Numbered from the stretch's first letter, positions 38,581-52,131 are shown. The stretch is DNA of 64,000 bases from Calliopsis andreniformis (GCF_051401765.1 NC_135067.1:21571501-21635500), one strand, 5' to 3'. The notes: generated by a model not told the origin, from the sequence alone. Numbers and translations: made by a program.

Positions 38581-38680
38581 AAATTTGAATATTTGAATGT
38601 TTAAATTTTTGAACAGGTATTTGAAAATTTGAATATTTGAATGTTTAAATTTTTAAACAGGTACTTGAAAATTTGAATTT
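38581..38680. repeat. 44-bp AT-rich tandem repeat, two full copies and a partial third
   Basis: Copies start at 38581 and 38625, and a partial third starts at 38669. Each begins AAATTTGAAT. The two full copies contain AACAGGTAYTTG. The block is an AT-rich island within GC-rich DNA. Confidence 0.8.
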
Positions 38681-39534
38681 TTCACCGGTGAAATATTTGA
38701 AAATTGGAAAATTGTTTCCTTCCTCTATCTTTCCTCATCAGTGATACGAAGGAGAACCGAGGTTCTTCAAGAAATTGATTACACCCATCGCTCCGATCTC
38801 GCAATTCCCAAAGAAAAGCATGAGCAAGAAATTACAGAGTCTCAGTGTATGCTCATTGCGTCTTCTTGGGTAACTGTCTCAATCGAAAACGGAATCACGG
38901 TCGTACAACACATTACGCAGTAATTCGCCTTCTAAGTTCAGCCAATGGACTATGTCGAAACGATGAAGAAAGAATAAGAGGAAACGCTCGTCTTCCACGC
39001 TTCGTAGGAGCTGCAGAAGTGAGCATAGTTAAGCTTATCAGCGGATAACCACCGTGGTGAGCAATCTCGCCTCGACTCGCCAGCGATCGCGACTTTTCCT
39101 TTTATCGGCGACCAACGAGGCGGTTGTCGACTAGCACTCGCCAGTAATCGCTGCCTGACGCGGATTCAATCTTCCGTGTCCCGTATCCGGGAAAGCAGCT
39201 CGTTCACCGTGCAAATGCATTGCGCGAGGCTCTCACAATCGGCCAGGAGAGCGAGACAAGAGGCGGGGGAGGCGCGGGGCTCTCTAGGCGAAAGAAGAGC
39301 GCCATTCAGAATGGCACCGCGATGCACAGGCTAGGTCAAGCCGATCGAGATAATAGTCGAGGTTCGGGGCATCGTCCCGCAGATATATCTCAGCTGGATG
39401 TACAGCTAACGGGCACGTTGATGAGAGAATAGAGGGACGGATGATATCTTCGGTTAAGTTCCATGGCAATCGGGAATGGAAAGAAGCCGCACTCGTTGGA
39501 CCTTCACTTCCTCTCATTGTTTCACCCCGTCCAG

Positions 39535-39592
39535 CCTCTCTCTCTCTCTCTCTCTTGCGCTCTCTTGCGCTCTCTCGCGCTCTCCTTCTCAC
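39535..39592. repeat. CT-rich microsatellite tract
   Basis: A (CT)n run is followed by repeats of CTCTCTTGCG/CTCTCTCGCG type. On the minus strand it reads as GAGA repeats, possible GAGA-factor sites. Confidence 0.75.
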
Positions 39593-39687
39593 CCCCTCTG
39601 CTCGCCTCTTTCTTTCCGGCTCTCCTCCCGCCCCCTCGCCGGGGCTTTCTCGGCTCGCCTTAATTCGCCCGTGTACTTTCGGAGCGG

Positions 39688-39779
39688 AGCTGCCAGCAAC
39701 AATATAACATCCGATTAGCTCATTATGCAGAGATCGACGGATCGATAAATTGAACGCGCCGGATCTGGGCCGAGTACGC
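39688..39779 (+). repeat. Duplicated non-coding block, copy 1
   Basis: This block aligns with 40160-40252 at roughly three of four positions over its whole length. Shared cores include TCCGATTAGCT, a following TATTAT/CATTAT stretch and TCGATAAATT. Differences are spread over all codon positions in any frame, so the similarity looks non-coding. GATTAG and the TAAT-like motifs are typical homeodomain sites. A duplicated enhancer is a reasonable inference. Confidence 0.7.
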
Positions 39780-40159
39780 GCGATTATTTGACGCGATTTT
39801 TGCCGGTACGATGGCTCGCGGGATGTATCCAAAGGCAGCGTTGCGTGTAAGCGGAGAGCCACGGTACCGTTCAACGACGGAAAACCTCGTTGTTAAGCAG
39901 ATAGACGACCGTTCGACGAAACGTTTCTTCCACCGAGCGGCTGCATCGAGTCGCCGCGCGGATTCCATCGCGCAAAAACCCGATCGTTCGATCATGCATA
40001 CCCGCTAACGAACCACCGTCTAATCAGCGGGAATTCCTGCGGCCTAATTCGTTTCGGGGAATCGACAGGGGAACCGAGCAGGCGCAAGGGGGATGGCAGC
40101 GAAAAAGAGCGTTCTCGAAAGCGTGCAGCGTGACGGCGGTCGCGAAGATCGTGGCGAAA

Positions 40160-40252
40160 AAGCTGGCAACAACGATACAACGTCCGATTAGCTTATTATA
40201 CGGAGATTGGGGCTCGATAAATTCAGCGTGTCGGGGGAAGCCGAGAATACGC
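40160..40252 (+). repeat. Duplicated non-coding block, copy 2
   Basis: This is the partner of 39688-39779, about 472 bp downstream and in the same orientation. It keeps the GTCCGATTAGCT core, the CTCGATAAATT core and the GCCGAG.ATACGC end. The DNA between and outside the pair does not align. Confidence 0.7.
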
Positions 40253-43200
40253 AGCTGGTCGTCCGCGGCTCGGCCGCCGCCGCGCTGCCGCGACGCGATA
40301 AGGGGACCGACGTAATGTACGATCGCGATCTTCGCCACCTTCGAGGCCAGTCGAACGCAACATCTGGCCGCGGTTTCGACGTTTACCGACCCACAACCGC
40401 AAGTATTCGGTGCCGCGTGCTGTGTACTGCTAGCCACTCAATTCGGCAGGTGATATCACCTCCCCGCCCCCGGGGCAGCGAAGGTGGATTCTGGACGCGC
40501 CGATACATCGCCGATGTTATGATTTATCGGGAGCACCGGTTCTCCCCTTTGAGCACCGTAACGACGGCCTTCAATCTGTTCGAGCCACCTTTCGGTGCAC
40601 CCGTCGCTATCTTCCACTTTGCCTTTCGCCTGGGGAAACGATCGCCTGATCACCTTTATTCTGTAGCTTGGGAAATATTTCAAAATCTGGGATTCTTTAT
40701 ATCTGATGCAGTTACCAATATCTGACACAACTTCGTAGATAGGTGTGTGCTCTGTTTCTAGGAAGCTCTGAGAATTTCTTCAGAAGGCTTTACAGAGTCT
40801 AGAACCATCTTGCGGGTCATGAAGCTCCTGCGGAGAGGCCACTCGTTCAAACGTCTCGACGTCCATAAGGCAACACGATCGATGAGAAGGAAGTCGCGCG
40901 GCTTAGGATTAACGAAACAGGAACGTCGTTTCCTGGGATTATCCTGCCGCGTAATCCTTCCACGCGTAGATTATGTACCGCGGAATATTCCTTGGACAAG
41001 AAACAGAGTTCCCTTGGTGAGGAACGAGCTCGAAGTGGGTTATCGATCGCTCGAATTAGCGTACTCGCGAGCAGCCGAGGATTTTTCATTCCCAACGTTA
41101 CGTGGTGCACGCGCTGCGCCTAGATACGCATTAGTCAACTTGCAATTCACTCGATTAAATTTTTTCCCGAGTTCGCCGCGCGTGCGATTTTTTAGCTAGC
41201 CGTTCCACTGCGACAACCGATCACGCTGTTTACAGCGAGCTGCACGCGAGCTACACAGTTGCATAAATAACGACGATCGCTCGGCACGCGAATTAAAATT
41301 GGTTTCGAAAAGTCAGGGACGCCTCTGAACCGAAGGGAACTATCGAACGTGGATCGATACCTCGGATGGTTTCGTGCAACGCGGTTTTCCCCGATTTCGC
41401 TCAGCTGCCAACCCGAGATTCGCATTCTCGAGGACAGCTATGCACTCGCGTGCGCATTAGAGGTCACCGAGGAGTATGAGTAAGCGTCGAGGAAGGCAAT
41501 GCAAAACCGAAGGCAATTAGTCATATAGTTATACGAGCCGTCTTTAACCTGGCAGCATTCCATCATATCATTACACTGTTTACTGGTTTCTCACAATTCG
41601 TGGGGGAATTTGCATGAGGAATAAGGCAAAGCCTTATAATCAGTACATTTGAAAATGCGAATCTGCAGGTCGGTAGTGTAACTCGGTACAAAATTGTTGC
41701 GTTGCTCGAACGTCAAGTCACGCATACTCGACATTACGATACAAACATCTCCGTCAATTATTAGTGACTCTAAAGACATCACAGAATTCAATAAAGTCCA
41801 ACTGAAATTGCCACAAGAAGCAGCACAAAACTGAAGACAAAAGTGATTTCTCTGAATACCAATATACCTACCTATAATTTACACAGTCGTAAAGTGATTG
41901 CACTCTGTTGCTTTTATCGCATATGACGTGGACCTTCGAAGGCGCATCGTACGAATGTTCAGGTGAGAGAACGCATGCAGGCAGTGTGCAAAGAAGTAAC
42001 GGTGGCGCCGCGTCGAGAACGGATGAATTAAAGGCTCGCAAGGCCCGAGCTGAGGCCCACGGGAGGACGAGCGAGGAATCCCGGCGTGGCGGCCCACCTG
42101 TTTTGTCCACCCGTTCGCTCGTCCATCCGTCTGTGGCCCGGTTGCGCCCCAGTTGGCACAGGTGTTCCTTCGACGCTGCTTCGCTCTCTCTCTCCCTCCC
42201 TCCCGCCCCTCTTTTTGTTTCAAGCCCGTCTTCGTTGCGCTCGTTAGCGGGCCCCTCGGTCCCTCTCGCGACCTCTATTCATTACGGAGCGCCACCGGGA
42301 GCTGGGGCGAGACGGAGAAGGATAGACGAGGTGAAAATGACGGATTGCTAAGGAGTTAAGGAGTGACAGGCCCGAATGGACGGATAAGTGGCTAGAGGCG
42401 CGTGTGCGAGGACGAGGATCGATGAGGAGATCGATCTAGGAACAAATGCGTCTCCCGACGCCCGACACACTAGAATTCCTTATCGAGCCTATTACAACGG
42501 TGCTATTAGTTTGTATCTAATGTCGTTGCATTATTTATATGGGACTCGTACGAGGAGGCATGCGTATGCAAAACCGACGGAATTCATTAGGACGCGCCGC
42601 GGTTTTTCGCTGACAGGACGAAAGACGAAACGTCTTCGAAAGCGACGACGGGGAGAAACAGATGGACGGGCGAATGGACGGGCGAATGGATACGCGGATC
42701 GCGTATACGCGCGACGCGAATAAAGAGACCGCCTGCGAGCGAGCATCTGTTCGTGGGACGCGAACCTGCCGTCCCTCTGCATTGTCCCGATGCAGACGTC
42801 GCTCCGGAAAACAGAGATAAGTGACAGACGATTATTAATTATCTGCGTCATCGAACTGCCTACGTGCTGCAATCGAAACTGCGAGGCTCGCGCGCCAATT
42901 CTGAGAATTTCAGTCAATCCATCTTTAGCTGAGTCACATTTCTCGAGCAGAAAGTTTAACGCCAAGATGAAGATTACAGAACGTTTCCTACGAAACTGAG
43001 AAACCCAGAAAATTGCAGCGCAAGTAGTTAAATCAATACCGACAATGAACAATGACTGTCGCGTTGTTCTCTTTTCCAGTGCATCCGACAGGCCAGAAAC
43101 ATTGATGCCTTGCACGTAACAACGCTCTACAAAGTGCAGTTTGAAGTAAGTAAAGACTGCGAGCAGCAGTCCACTTCTTCCTGAGGCAGCAATTCTTCTT

Positions 43201-46200
43201 TGGTAACGATTTCTTTGAAATCGCCGATCGGGCAGCGTCGCCGAGGGCCAGCCTTCCAGCCGCAACCAGCGGAAGAAGAATCGACTGCAGGAAGAATTTA
43301 TCGCCGCGTCTGCCACACGAACGCATCTGTCCCCCTTTAGCCAGTCTTTATTACATCGCAAGAACACAAGAAGTCTCTCCACGCATATTAGCTCGGTCGT
43401 ATCTCTTCTTCACGGTGTGCAGACGTACGCCAAAAGAACAGCGGGCCCGTGTCACGGTCCTGCTCGTACGCTCGCGTTCCTCGTTGTCTGTCAGCCTTCC
43501 TTTATGCGTTGAGGAACTTGTCGTTCAAGGAATCAGGAAGAGGCTTGATGTTGAATAGTTCCTTTTTCCAGGAGATTTGAACAATCGAAGGCTTTTGTCG
43601 GAAACTACGCGAGAAACTGATGAATTTATTGAAGCTGTGTAGGTATTATGTTAGAAGAGAAACTTAAGATGTTACCCTTATCATTTTATCGGAGTCTTAA
43701 AACTTGAGGGTTTTCTTATGGTAGGATTGAATAACTTTCTCTGGGGTATAAGTTCATTCTTGCGAAACGACTCAAAGGACTTTCACTTCTGTAAATTCTT
43801 TGCCCGCTCTTAAGGGCTGACAATGAGTGACCGCAGCTACTTCGACGTCTGTCTTCGGACAGACTGCAAACACTTGCTTGCAATTTTTCCGACTGTAATT
43901 TGTCGAGTCTCCACAGAAGTTGGATCTGCTGTTAATTTCCTGTATCCGTGCAGAGAAATGAAGCAATCGATACCATCTGTGTGCCTTCTTCCAGAGGATA
44001 TGCTCGTTGACGAGCGTCTTCCTGCGAAGCTGCCATCGAATCTGCCACAGACCGTTTACGTAGGTGCTCGTGATCGGTGAAAGAAACGGTGCAACGTGCG
44101 TGGCGCGGGAACCGGTGAGCGACATTATTATGCTAGTTTACGTAGGGTATCGAAAAGGGTTGGACGGTCGCGGCACACAGAGGCCCGATAGATTCCTCGC
44201 GATAAGCGTCGGTGGACTGGCCCACCGAATTCATATGCATGAGCCCTTATTATATGGTATTAGCTATGCGCACAGGTGGTTGCCTCGACTAGCTCGGATA
44301 CGGCCTCTCGTTTAATATGTAACACCTAAGTATGCGAAGCTGCGGCTGCTGTTGCTGCTTCTGTATCTGTCGGGAGGATCCGAGGACGGCTGAGCCGCTC
44401 GTGCGTCATTATTAGCTGACAACGGTGCCTTCCAATTATTTAGGCGCGCGTCAGTCGCCTCGTTGACGATCCCCGGGGCTAACAATAGGTCTGCTCCAAA
44501 GGATTAGAAACGAACGGAATGGTAGCTTGTTGATCGACCCTGTATTCTGATCCCTCGAGCATCTGGTATTAAGTTGGCCCACGTGAAACGCAGCCTTCCT
44601 CGATCAACAGTCACACCTTGCGACCGTGTAATTCTTTTACGTCCACTGACTTAATACGAAGCGTCTGACAACTTTGATGAACTTCTGTACGGAACGCGTG
44701 TTTTCTTTCTGACGATCTCATTTCTTGTCCATATACTGAAGCTCTGATGGGTTCGGGATCAGTTGTTGAATGCCTGTAGTCGAGTGTAGTTCATAATCGA
44801 AACGTGTTGTACAATTATTTTTATATATTAATTACCTTTTAATCTTAAAGCACCAAACACCTGTTCATTTCCCCTAAACTTTCTTCCCGAATTCTAGTTT
44901 ACTTCATTCACTAATAAGCTTCTTCTAATAGCAAATACCTTGTGTTCCTCCTTTAAAAACCTGTGGCAGCTGCGATGAAGGGTGAAAAGGTGGCGCAAAG
45001 CGACAAAGCCATTGTTACGTGGCGTGGCAGAAAGAAGCACGGGCGAAGAGAAACTCGCGATTACTGGAAGCAGCACGGCCGGTTGCGTTTCGCGTTTCCA
45101 TCCGGTCCCAGGCGCGTGGAACAGCGGAATCAAGGCGCGAGGGCAACTTTCGTCCGTTTCCATGCGTCGCGAGGGAAAGCGATGCAACGGAAGGGCGGGC
45201 CTCTGGCTTTTTGTGTCCAGGATCGGTATGAAAGCCTTTCTTTGTACCTCTCGTTCCGGTGGTCCGTGCGGCCTTTAATCTTTGCGTGCGCGGGACTCGC
45301 GACCACGGCCTCGACACTTTCATCCCTGGGAACCCTCTGGCCGAAAAAAAGAGATCCACAAACGTCAAAAGGCGACCGATCGTCCTCTTCCTTTTTTGCG
45401 GCGCGATTCATACAGATGGTCTCGACCGAAACTGGGTTAACGGGTCTTGCAATGGAATTGCCAAATGTGAGCGAAATTTGGACGCGGTTCGTCACGCGCG
45501 TGCCCTTCCTCAATAATCGCCAAAATAGCGGAGAGGAATCGGAGCAGGACGAGAGATGGCTGCGAACCTGAAGCAACGTGGGACGATCGTTGCCATGCTT
45601 CGTTGCGAAGGACAAAATGGCGGGGCAGACCGACTGGCAAGGATTCAACGCCATGAATCTTTCTCCAAATGACAGACAGAAATCAAGTGTCGTTGAATTT
45701 ATAATATTCTAGTAACCTTGAGCTCTCGAAGAGCAGAGGAAGGCAATAAAAAAAGAAGTTGATTCAGTCCAGATATACCTGATAGTTCCATGGATATCCA
45801 ACGCTGGGGTTCCATGTTGGCTCGTCAGGGTCTGTTATAAGATGAGAAAAAAAACTCTGCTTCCTAAGTGATTTTTACATACGCTTCCTGCGAGTAGAGG
45901 CAACGATCGCGAACGCTTAACTGCTTAGCGTGTAAATGGAAGAATAATGGGTTTCCAACGGGGAAAGTACGCGAGAGGCGATAAAAATTTCGCGACGCTT
46001 CCTGGGAAAGGCATAGATGCGGTCTGCACCGGTTATACGCTATTTGCTCCGGCCATAATGAACCTCGTTGGCTTTTTCGCGTAGACGAATGGGGGCAGGG
46101 AGCGAAGAAGCGCCGCGACAGAACAATTAATTCCCGAATATCCCGCGTTACATGCAAATTCGCGAGAGGTTCACGCTCTCGTAGGTACGAGCACCGACGT

Positions 46201-49200
46201 ATTTACAGCACCGCGCACGGTTAACTTATGCGAAAGTAGCAATTAACTTTGCCCCCACGACCGACGCCAATTACTTACGGTATAGCTGCCGAGTAGAACT
46301 ATCGGCCTCCTGATCGCATAATTCCGCTTAGAACGCCAACGATCCTCCTCCTTTGCCTCCTCCTTCGGATGGCTGCTCGATGCTCTAAATTCGCTGCTCC
46401 GCTTGGCGGAATTAACTACGCACCGCAACATGGCGTTATTATTTGCTGCTGCTCTTACTCTTCCACTTATGGTGTTTGTTGAGGCTTTCAGAGCTCCAGG
46501 TTACCATCGATCCAGCTCTGTGGCTGGCCGTCACGTCCTCTTTAAAGAAAATACAAATAAACTAAGTCTAAGTCTAACGATAAGTAAAGCTTGCACTTCC
46601 TTCTTGAAGTTTGCAGTCTATAGGGAATTCTGCTTCTTTCATCGAAGTCTCTTCCGCGATGCTCTACGATCGTGTCGAGCGTGAAAATATTCGAAACGTA
46701 AGTATCATATTAGGTAGAAAGATTCGCGGTGGATCAAAGTAGTTAAGCTCGAGCTTGAAGTGAACCCAGACTGCCGGACCGAGAAAAGGTATCATCTACT
46801 GTCCGCGCGATCTGGCTTCACGCGGCGCAAGTAGAAACGCCTATTCATAAACAGACACCGAGAAGCATCACTCCTGCCTTTAGCTACACTCCAAAATGTA
46901 TCTATCAAGCTCGACAGGACATACTGTCGCAAATAGCTACACAGACAAGTAGCACTAAACCCGTAGTATCGGAACAACCGGCAGGTACTGCGACGAACCA
47001 TTTCATCGGAAGTGAAAAAAGAAGATGGACGCTCGATGGACGGCGGGCAAGAAGGATTCATACTTCACCTTCATACTTGAAAGCAGCCAAATATGGTCGC
47101 AAAGGGAGACTGGATCGCAACGAAAGGACTCGGTGGCTGGGTTCCTTCCGGTCCTTCGACTCGAGAGGGCAGAATCGACATTACAGGTCGGTCAACAGCA
47201 AGGAAAGGATCACTGGATTGCAAAGGAGCAAAGAGGCTGCATGCGAGCAGGCAGCGCGGGAGTCGAGGCTCGAGCGGATAGCGTGGTCGTCGCGGCTGGC
47301 TACCGCGTCCCGACCCTCATGGCCAATCGTACGGAGCTCTGTCCCACCAGGGCTACCAGGTCGGTCTCCGCCTCCTGGTGGCGAAGCAGCCCCCAGGGGA
47401 GCCGGTAAAATCAATAGACCAATGGCTACTGGGACGCGTGCGTACTTAACACGGATGACGGACATTGCCTCTTTCTCCGACGGTGCTGGCGGCTCCCCCC
47501 GCCTCCTCCTCCTCGCTCCGCCGGTGGGGAGGGCACGAAGGGTATTATCCGCGTTGGAAGTCACCCCCTCGACCCCACCGTGCCGCGCGGCAGAACGACC
47601 GAGGGGCAGTTTCGAGCGCGGATACGTGCGAGCAGCAATTTAGCCGAATCATTCCTGTCGCATGATTTATCGCCGTCACCCTTTCCACCTAGCGCTAGCT
47701 CGCCTAGTAATGGTGGTAATAGCGGTGCACGTTGACGGACCTTCCGCCGCTCGGCGAGACCCGAGCCGGACGACCACGCAAAGTGTCCATGATAAATCTT
47801 TGTACACGGGATGTGTGGGTGGCGCGTCGACTCCCCTCAAGCAGTAATCGTCGCGATATCATTTTTTCCCCCTTTCTCCGCTAGTCCTTTTTTCCTAGGC
47901 TCCCAGCAGCCAGGACACGACGCGCAGGTCGCGTGGCGCATTGCGTGAAAAACGAACGCGTCCTTAATTCAATTAGTCACGAGCTCCTGCTTGGATCGCG
48001 GCTTGATTTCGGGGGTTGGAAAAGGTGATGGACGAGGCTGGTTTTGGTTGGATGAAGGATGTCAGAAGAACATGGTGTGTATCTAAGGGTGTTATTACGA
48101 TGAATACTGTCTTAGGGAATAGACTTCTGGAGTACATATAAAGCGAAATAAATTAGAAGCTGCTTGGCTGGTCGAGGTCGGTGACTTTATTATCTTCTAA
48201 CCGACAGCACGATACGAAGGAACCTTTGCTCAGCTGTCTAAACAGGCAAATAGACTAATCCAGTTAACGAGATGATCATTCGATGGCCATATTGCCAGGT
48301 TGGAGTAACGTTTGGTTACGCATCGATTTCGAACTTGATCGCGCTCCCTGCGTCAGCGGAACTGTGGATCCGTCGAACAAATATTTGATCATGTTCGAGA
48401 GCAATCGCTGTGACCGCAGAAGTAGCGAGTCGAAGACGGAAATTTACGCTGGTTTAGGCGGGCCAACGATCTGTTGTGGCATTTCGAGGGGTCATTCGAC
48501 TTTAAGCCCCCGAGGGAAGAGGCAGTTTCGTGGTGGTCAATGGCTAAATTACTGTGACCGCACCGTTTAGCAGATTTGGGAGGGTGCGAGTCAAGGGGCC
48601 GAACAAACGGGCCACGACCAATTCCTAACAAGATCCTTCTGACGGAATGGCCACTGTGCAAATTGTTTGTTTACGAGCTATTCTACTACACTCTGGAGAA
48701 GAATTTAACACAATCTCGTCGATTAGCAAATTTCAGGGGCAAAGGAAATCCTGATGCACTGATTATTTGTCATGGGATAGGAAGAACTTCCACTGTGAAA
48801 CATAGAAATTAACTACTAGTTGATTTACGGTTTACGAATACATGACATTTTTTTTCCTTTTTCTTATAATTAGCGTGAAGGAGCCACTGTAACTCTACTT
48901 AATCATCAAACATTTATCCACGCATCGAGGCTCATAAACGATCCTCCTATTGCAGTTGGGAAACAAAAACTTGAACGACAATAGGCACTTATGTTCCCTC
49001 GCCGTAATAGTATAATTTATGCTTTCGTTTCGAACTTTTAGACTTGGAAGAATTCTTAAACTTACTCGCGAATCAAGTAGCATGATTACTGGGCGTATAT
49101 AGCAAAGAGTTCGCAACAGAAATATAGCTATTACCTGGTGCCGCGGCAGGGTCGAAGCAGAAAAGCATGTAGTTTCAAGATCGATACTTCAGAACCTTTT

Positions 49201-51456
49201 CCTGAGAGGTAGGTACCATCGATCTGCTGGTATGTAGCAGCCAAACCGACACGCGACGTGCCCCTACTGTAAGAAAGAATTTGCATCGCGCTCGTTACCT
49301 TTCTTCTTCATTCTCGTTAAACTGATTTCACCGTGCGACTATGTGCTCACTCCATGGAATCTTTGAGGATGCTCCAATTCGTGGCTGTTCGAAAATGCAA
49401 GGTCAGGAACTGGTAGCCCATCAAAGGATTCGCGTAAGCCTTCTTTACCTGAGAGTTTCTCGACCTCTACCTCGAGGATCGAGTTGTTCGAGAGGCAACG
49501 CCTTTGAACGCGTCTCTCACCGAATTCTCAGAAACAGTTTAAAGCATCACTGAAATGGTCGCGTCAATAGTAGAAAACGTGGCGTTATTATGCAAAAACG
49601 GACCATTAGAATAGTGACACGGCCGATTGTTGTCGTTTTTCTTCGCGTACTCGGAAGGGATTTAAGTGGATGGTAGCCCGCGTGCACGCAACCAGATGAA
49701 ATTGATGATCCGCGGCTGCTAAGGACACTGCCCCAAGAAACCTTCGCGTGAGGATCCTCGGCCGACGACTTAGGAGCTGGCAAATTGTTTCTCCTCGCTT
49801 TACACGAACCATTGCATCTGGTCGCTGGTCCCTCGGGCTGTAAAAATCGCCTCGAAAAGATTTTCCGCGAACCCCTTCCATCGAATCGACTTTTCGTTTT
49901 CATCGTTCGAGTTCCCTTCAATTGTCGATCCCTAACAGCCTCCGGTAGAAATAGTGGCTAATTTTCTTATGGATCGAGCTGGTTTCTACGAGCAAGAAGG
50001 TTTAAACAGCAAGAAAACGTTGCCACGCAACGTGGTACGTTTCTAGCGTATCCGGTTCGTAGATTGGCCACAATTTTCCCAGGCACGGCTGAAATATGTT
50101 ACTTCCCATTGCTAGTTACCGGGGCAAGACGATCGGTTCACGTGCTCGCAGACTGCACGCTGGAGGAACGAAAAATAAAAAGCAGCTGAAGGCGGGTCGA
50201 CGCACGAAGAACGACGCGAACAGAGATCGCGCAGTGGTCCTGGAATAGGAAACGTTATGACAGATCGACCAGGAAAACAACGGTACTTTACCGCTGAAAT
50301 GAGAAACACAGAAGTGTGGAGGACTTGGTGGAGACCTAGTGGTATCGCAAGGAACTGAATTATGAAGGTGGTAGTAGAAGAGTTCTTGAGAGAGAGCTCT
50401 GCTCCAAATACTCCAAAATCACTAAACCTAATTCCTCCATTACTAACAGAACCAATCCTGGTAAACAGTTCCACGATCCACTTTACATATTTAGAGAAAG
50501 CTTCATAAGAACCACAGCTCCAAAAGCACTGAACCTGTCCCAAACCTCTCCTTTATCTACATACTTCTCTACCTACTATTCATATTCTATTCCAAGCTGA
50601 GATGGCAATTAGCTCTAATTGGCTCCATGGAAAAAACACAGAAAGACGACACACACATATGTTTCTTATTGGCCAAATTGGTTACATCTACTCGAAACTT
50701 CCAGCGAGCCGAGTACTCTTCTTGCCAAGACTGCTGATTTCTCAGCGCTCAGCAGTACATGCAGAGGGCAACACACGCGTAAAGCAATCTACAGCAATTT
50801 CCTGCGGAAGCGTTCTCCAAAATTTGGCTGGATAGAGAGGTAAAGGTGGCGTGTACCAAACTCGAGATCGTCTCGGCAGGATAATCGTTGGAATCGGCGA
50901 CTCGGGAGCGCAGCCGGCATCCGACATCGACATCCGATTCGGGAATTAATCGATCCGGTCCGCGGAAACGACAAAGGCCCGAGTACGCCGGTGGAAGGCG
51001 GAAGGGCGCGTTGGTTTCTCGTGGCGGCGTGGGCGACGACGAACGCGAGGTCGGACAGATCGGTGGGCGTCCACCGGTTCGCCCAATTGGTCGATCGAGC
51101 CGGTAATGGTCGGTGGGCGTCGGGTAAGCTCAGATGCGCGGCATGGAGTGCGCACTTGGCTGCCTTTAGCCGACTTGTTCCATGCATCCTCGCGGCTGTC
51201 GGCTTCCCCCTTGCTCGTCCGTGCCCGCCGCGGCTAAGCCACCTTTCCCCCGACCAGCGTCTCACCACCACTCTTCCACCTTCGATGATCCAGCCTGGCT
51301 GGCCGCGCGCGCGATCGTAATCAACTCGAACCCTGCGTCTTCGAGCTAGCTCGCTCGCTCTTACCATCCTCTTCCTCCCTCGTCCACGACGTCCGCGTCC
51401 TCCTGTTCGTCTTCGTCAGCGCCGCGCGCCGCTCCGCGCCGCACCGCGCCGCGGCG

Positions 51457-51590
51457 CCTTAAATCTTGATCTCACCTCGACTGAGCAGCCCAGAGGGTGG
51501 GGGTAAGGCTAGTCTGGGCGCGCTTCGAGCCACCGAGCGGAAGGCAATCTGCTCGAATCCGGCGGACCGCGAGCAGGTTACCCCATGTTA
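51457..51590 (+). repeat. Duplicated block in the 5' region of the eyegone-type gene, copy 1
   Basis: It starts CCTTAAATCTTGATCTC. After a short divergent stretch it continues with GTGGGGGTAAGGCTAGTC, AGGCAATCTGCTCGAATCCG and GCGAGCAGGTTACCCC. The same series recurs at 51912-52067 with high identity. A GCCGC-rich tract directly precedes it (about 51419-51456). Confidence 0.85.
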
Positions 51591-51911
51591 CTCGCGGCGA
51601 TCTCTTCTTCTTCTTCTTTTCTTCTTCCTCGTCCGCGGCGTCTTCGCGTCCCTCTTGGCCACGAAGGGGGTGGCGGGTCACGGTGGAGGTTACCACAGAC
51701 TCGAGGTCTGCGACGGGTAGAAAGAATCTCGTCGAGTGTTTGCTTCCGGAAGTAACGAAGACGTCAACGCAAGTTCGACCGAAAGAGCAGATCAACGATA
51801 AAGCAGACAGTTCAGTGGAAGAAGTTGACGAAACGGTATCCGTCGAAGGGGAATCAGCCAGTATAGAGACGATCGAGCTGGGGGTCTTCTAGGTGCAAAG
51901 ACAGTCGCGTT

Positions 51912-52067
51912 ACCTTAAATCTGGATCTCGGCTGGACGCGCGAGTAGCTCCTGCTGTTCCCGCGAACCGCGAGGTGGGGGTAAGGCTAGTCGTCGGCGCG
52001 CTTCGAAACCCCGAACGGAAAGGCAATCTGCTCGAATCCGGCGGAGAGCGAGCAGGTTATCCCGTGG
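51912..52067 (+). repeat. Duplicated block in the 5' region of the eyegone-type gene, copy 2
   Basis: This is the direct-repeat partner of 51457-51590, about 455-475 bp downstream. Both copies keep GGGGGTAAGG and GAGCAGGTTA, which resemble splice donors. Duplicated alternative 5' exons or promoters are possible, but no transcript evidence exists here. Confidence 0.85.
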
Positions 52068-52128
52068 TGAGCGCGTTCCTCGTCGCCTCGTTATTGGAGA
52101 AGGGAGTGCTGAGAGTTCGGACAGACGG

Positions 52129-52131
<3 letters not shown>

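Larger units (their letters stand above)
31838..51456. other. Long gene-free, CpG-rich domain upstream of the eyegone-type gene
   Basis: Nearly 20 kb contains many short open frames, as expected in GC-rich DNA, but no set with agreeing splice phases or recognisable domains. Features seen are CTCF/YY1-like sites near its left edge, a 44-bp AT-rich tandem repeat (38581), a CT-rich tract (39535), a diverged pair of about 92-bp blocks (39688 and 40160), and many TAAT/ATTA-type motifs. The position next to a developmental Pax-type gene makes a regulatory landscape likely. Non-coding RNA genes cannot be excluded. Confidence 0.55.

Noticed and set aside
39284..39874. 196-codon minus-strand frame sharing a short similar peptide with a frame at 40024-40437
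   Set aside because: The similarity comes from the duplicated non-coding block. Differences fall at all codon positions, so there is no sign of protein-level selection.
41923..41962. Mini-exon candidate beginning ATGACGTGGACC and ending at CAG|GTGAGA
   Set aside because: Only 13 codons, no receiving exon found and no recognisable product.
42531..43382. 283-codon open frame on the minus strand, the longest uninterrupted frame in the window
   Set aside because: Composition is Arg/Ser/Phe-rich without recognisable domains or agreeing splice context. Long stop-free runs are expected in this CpG-rich DNA. A conservation test in related species would decide.
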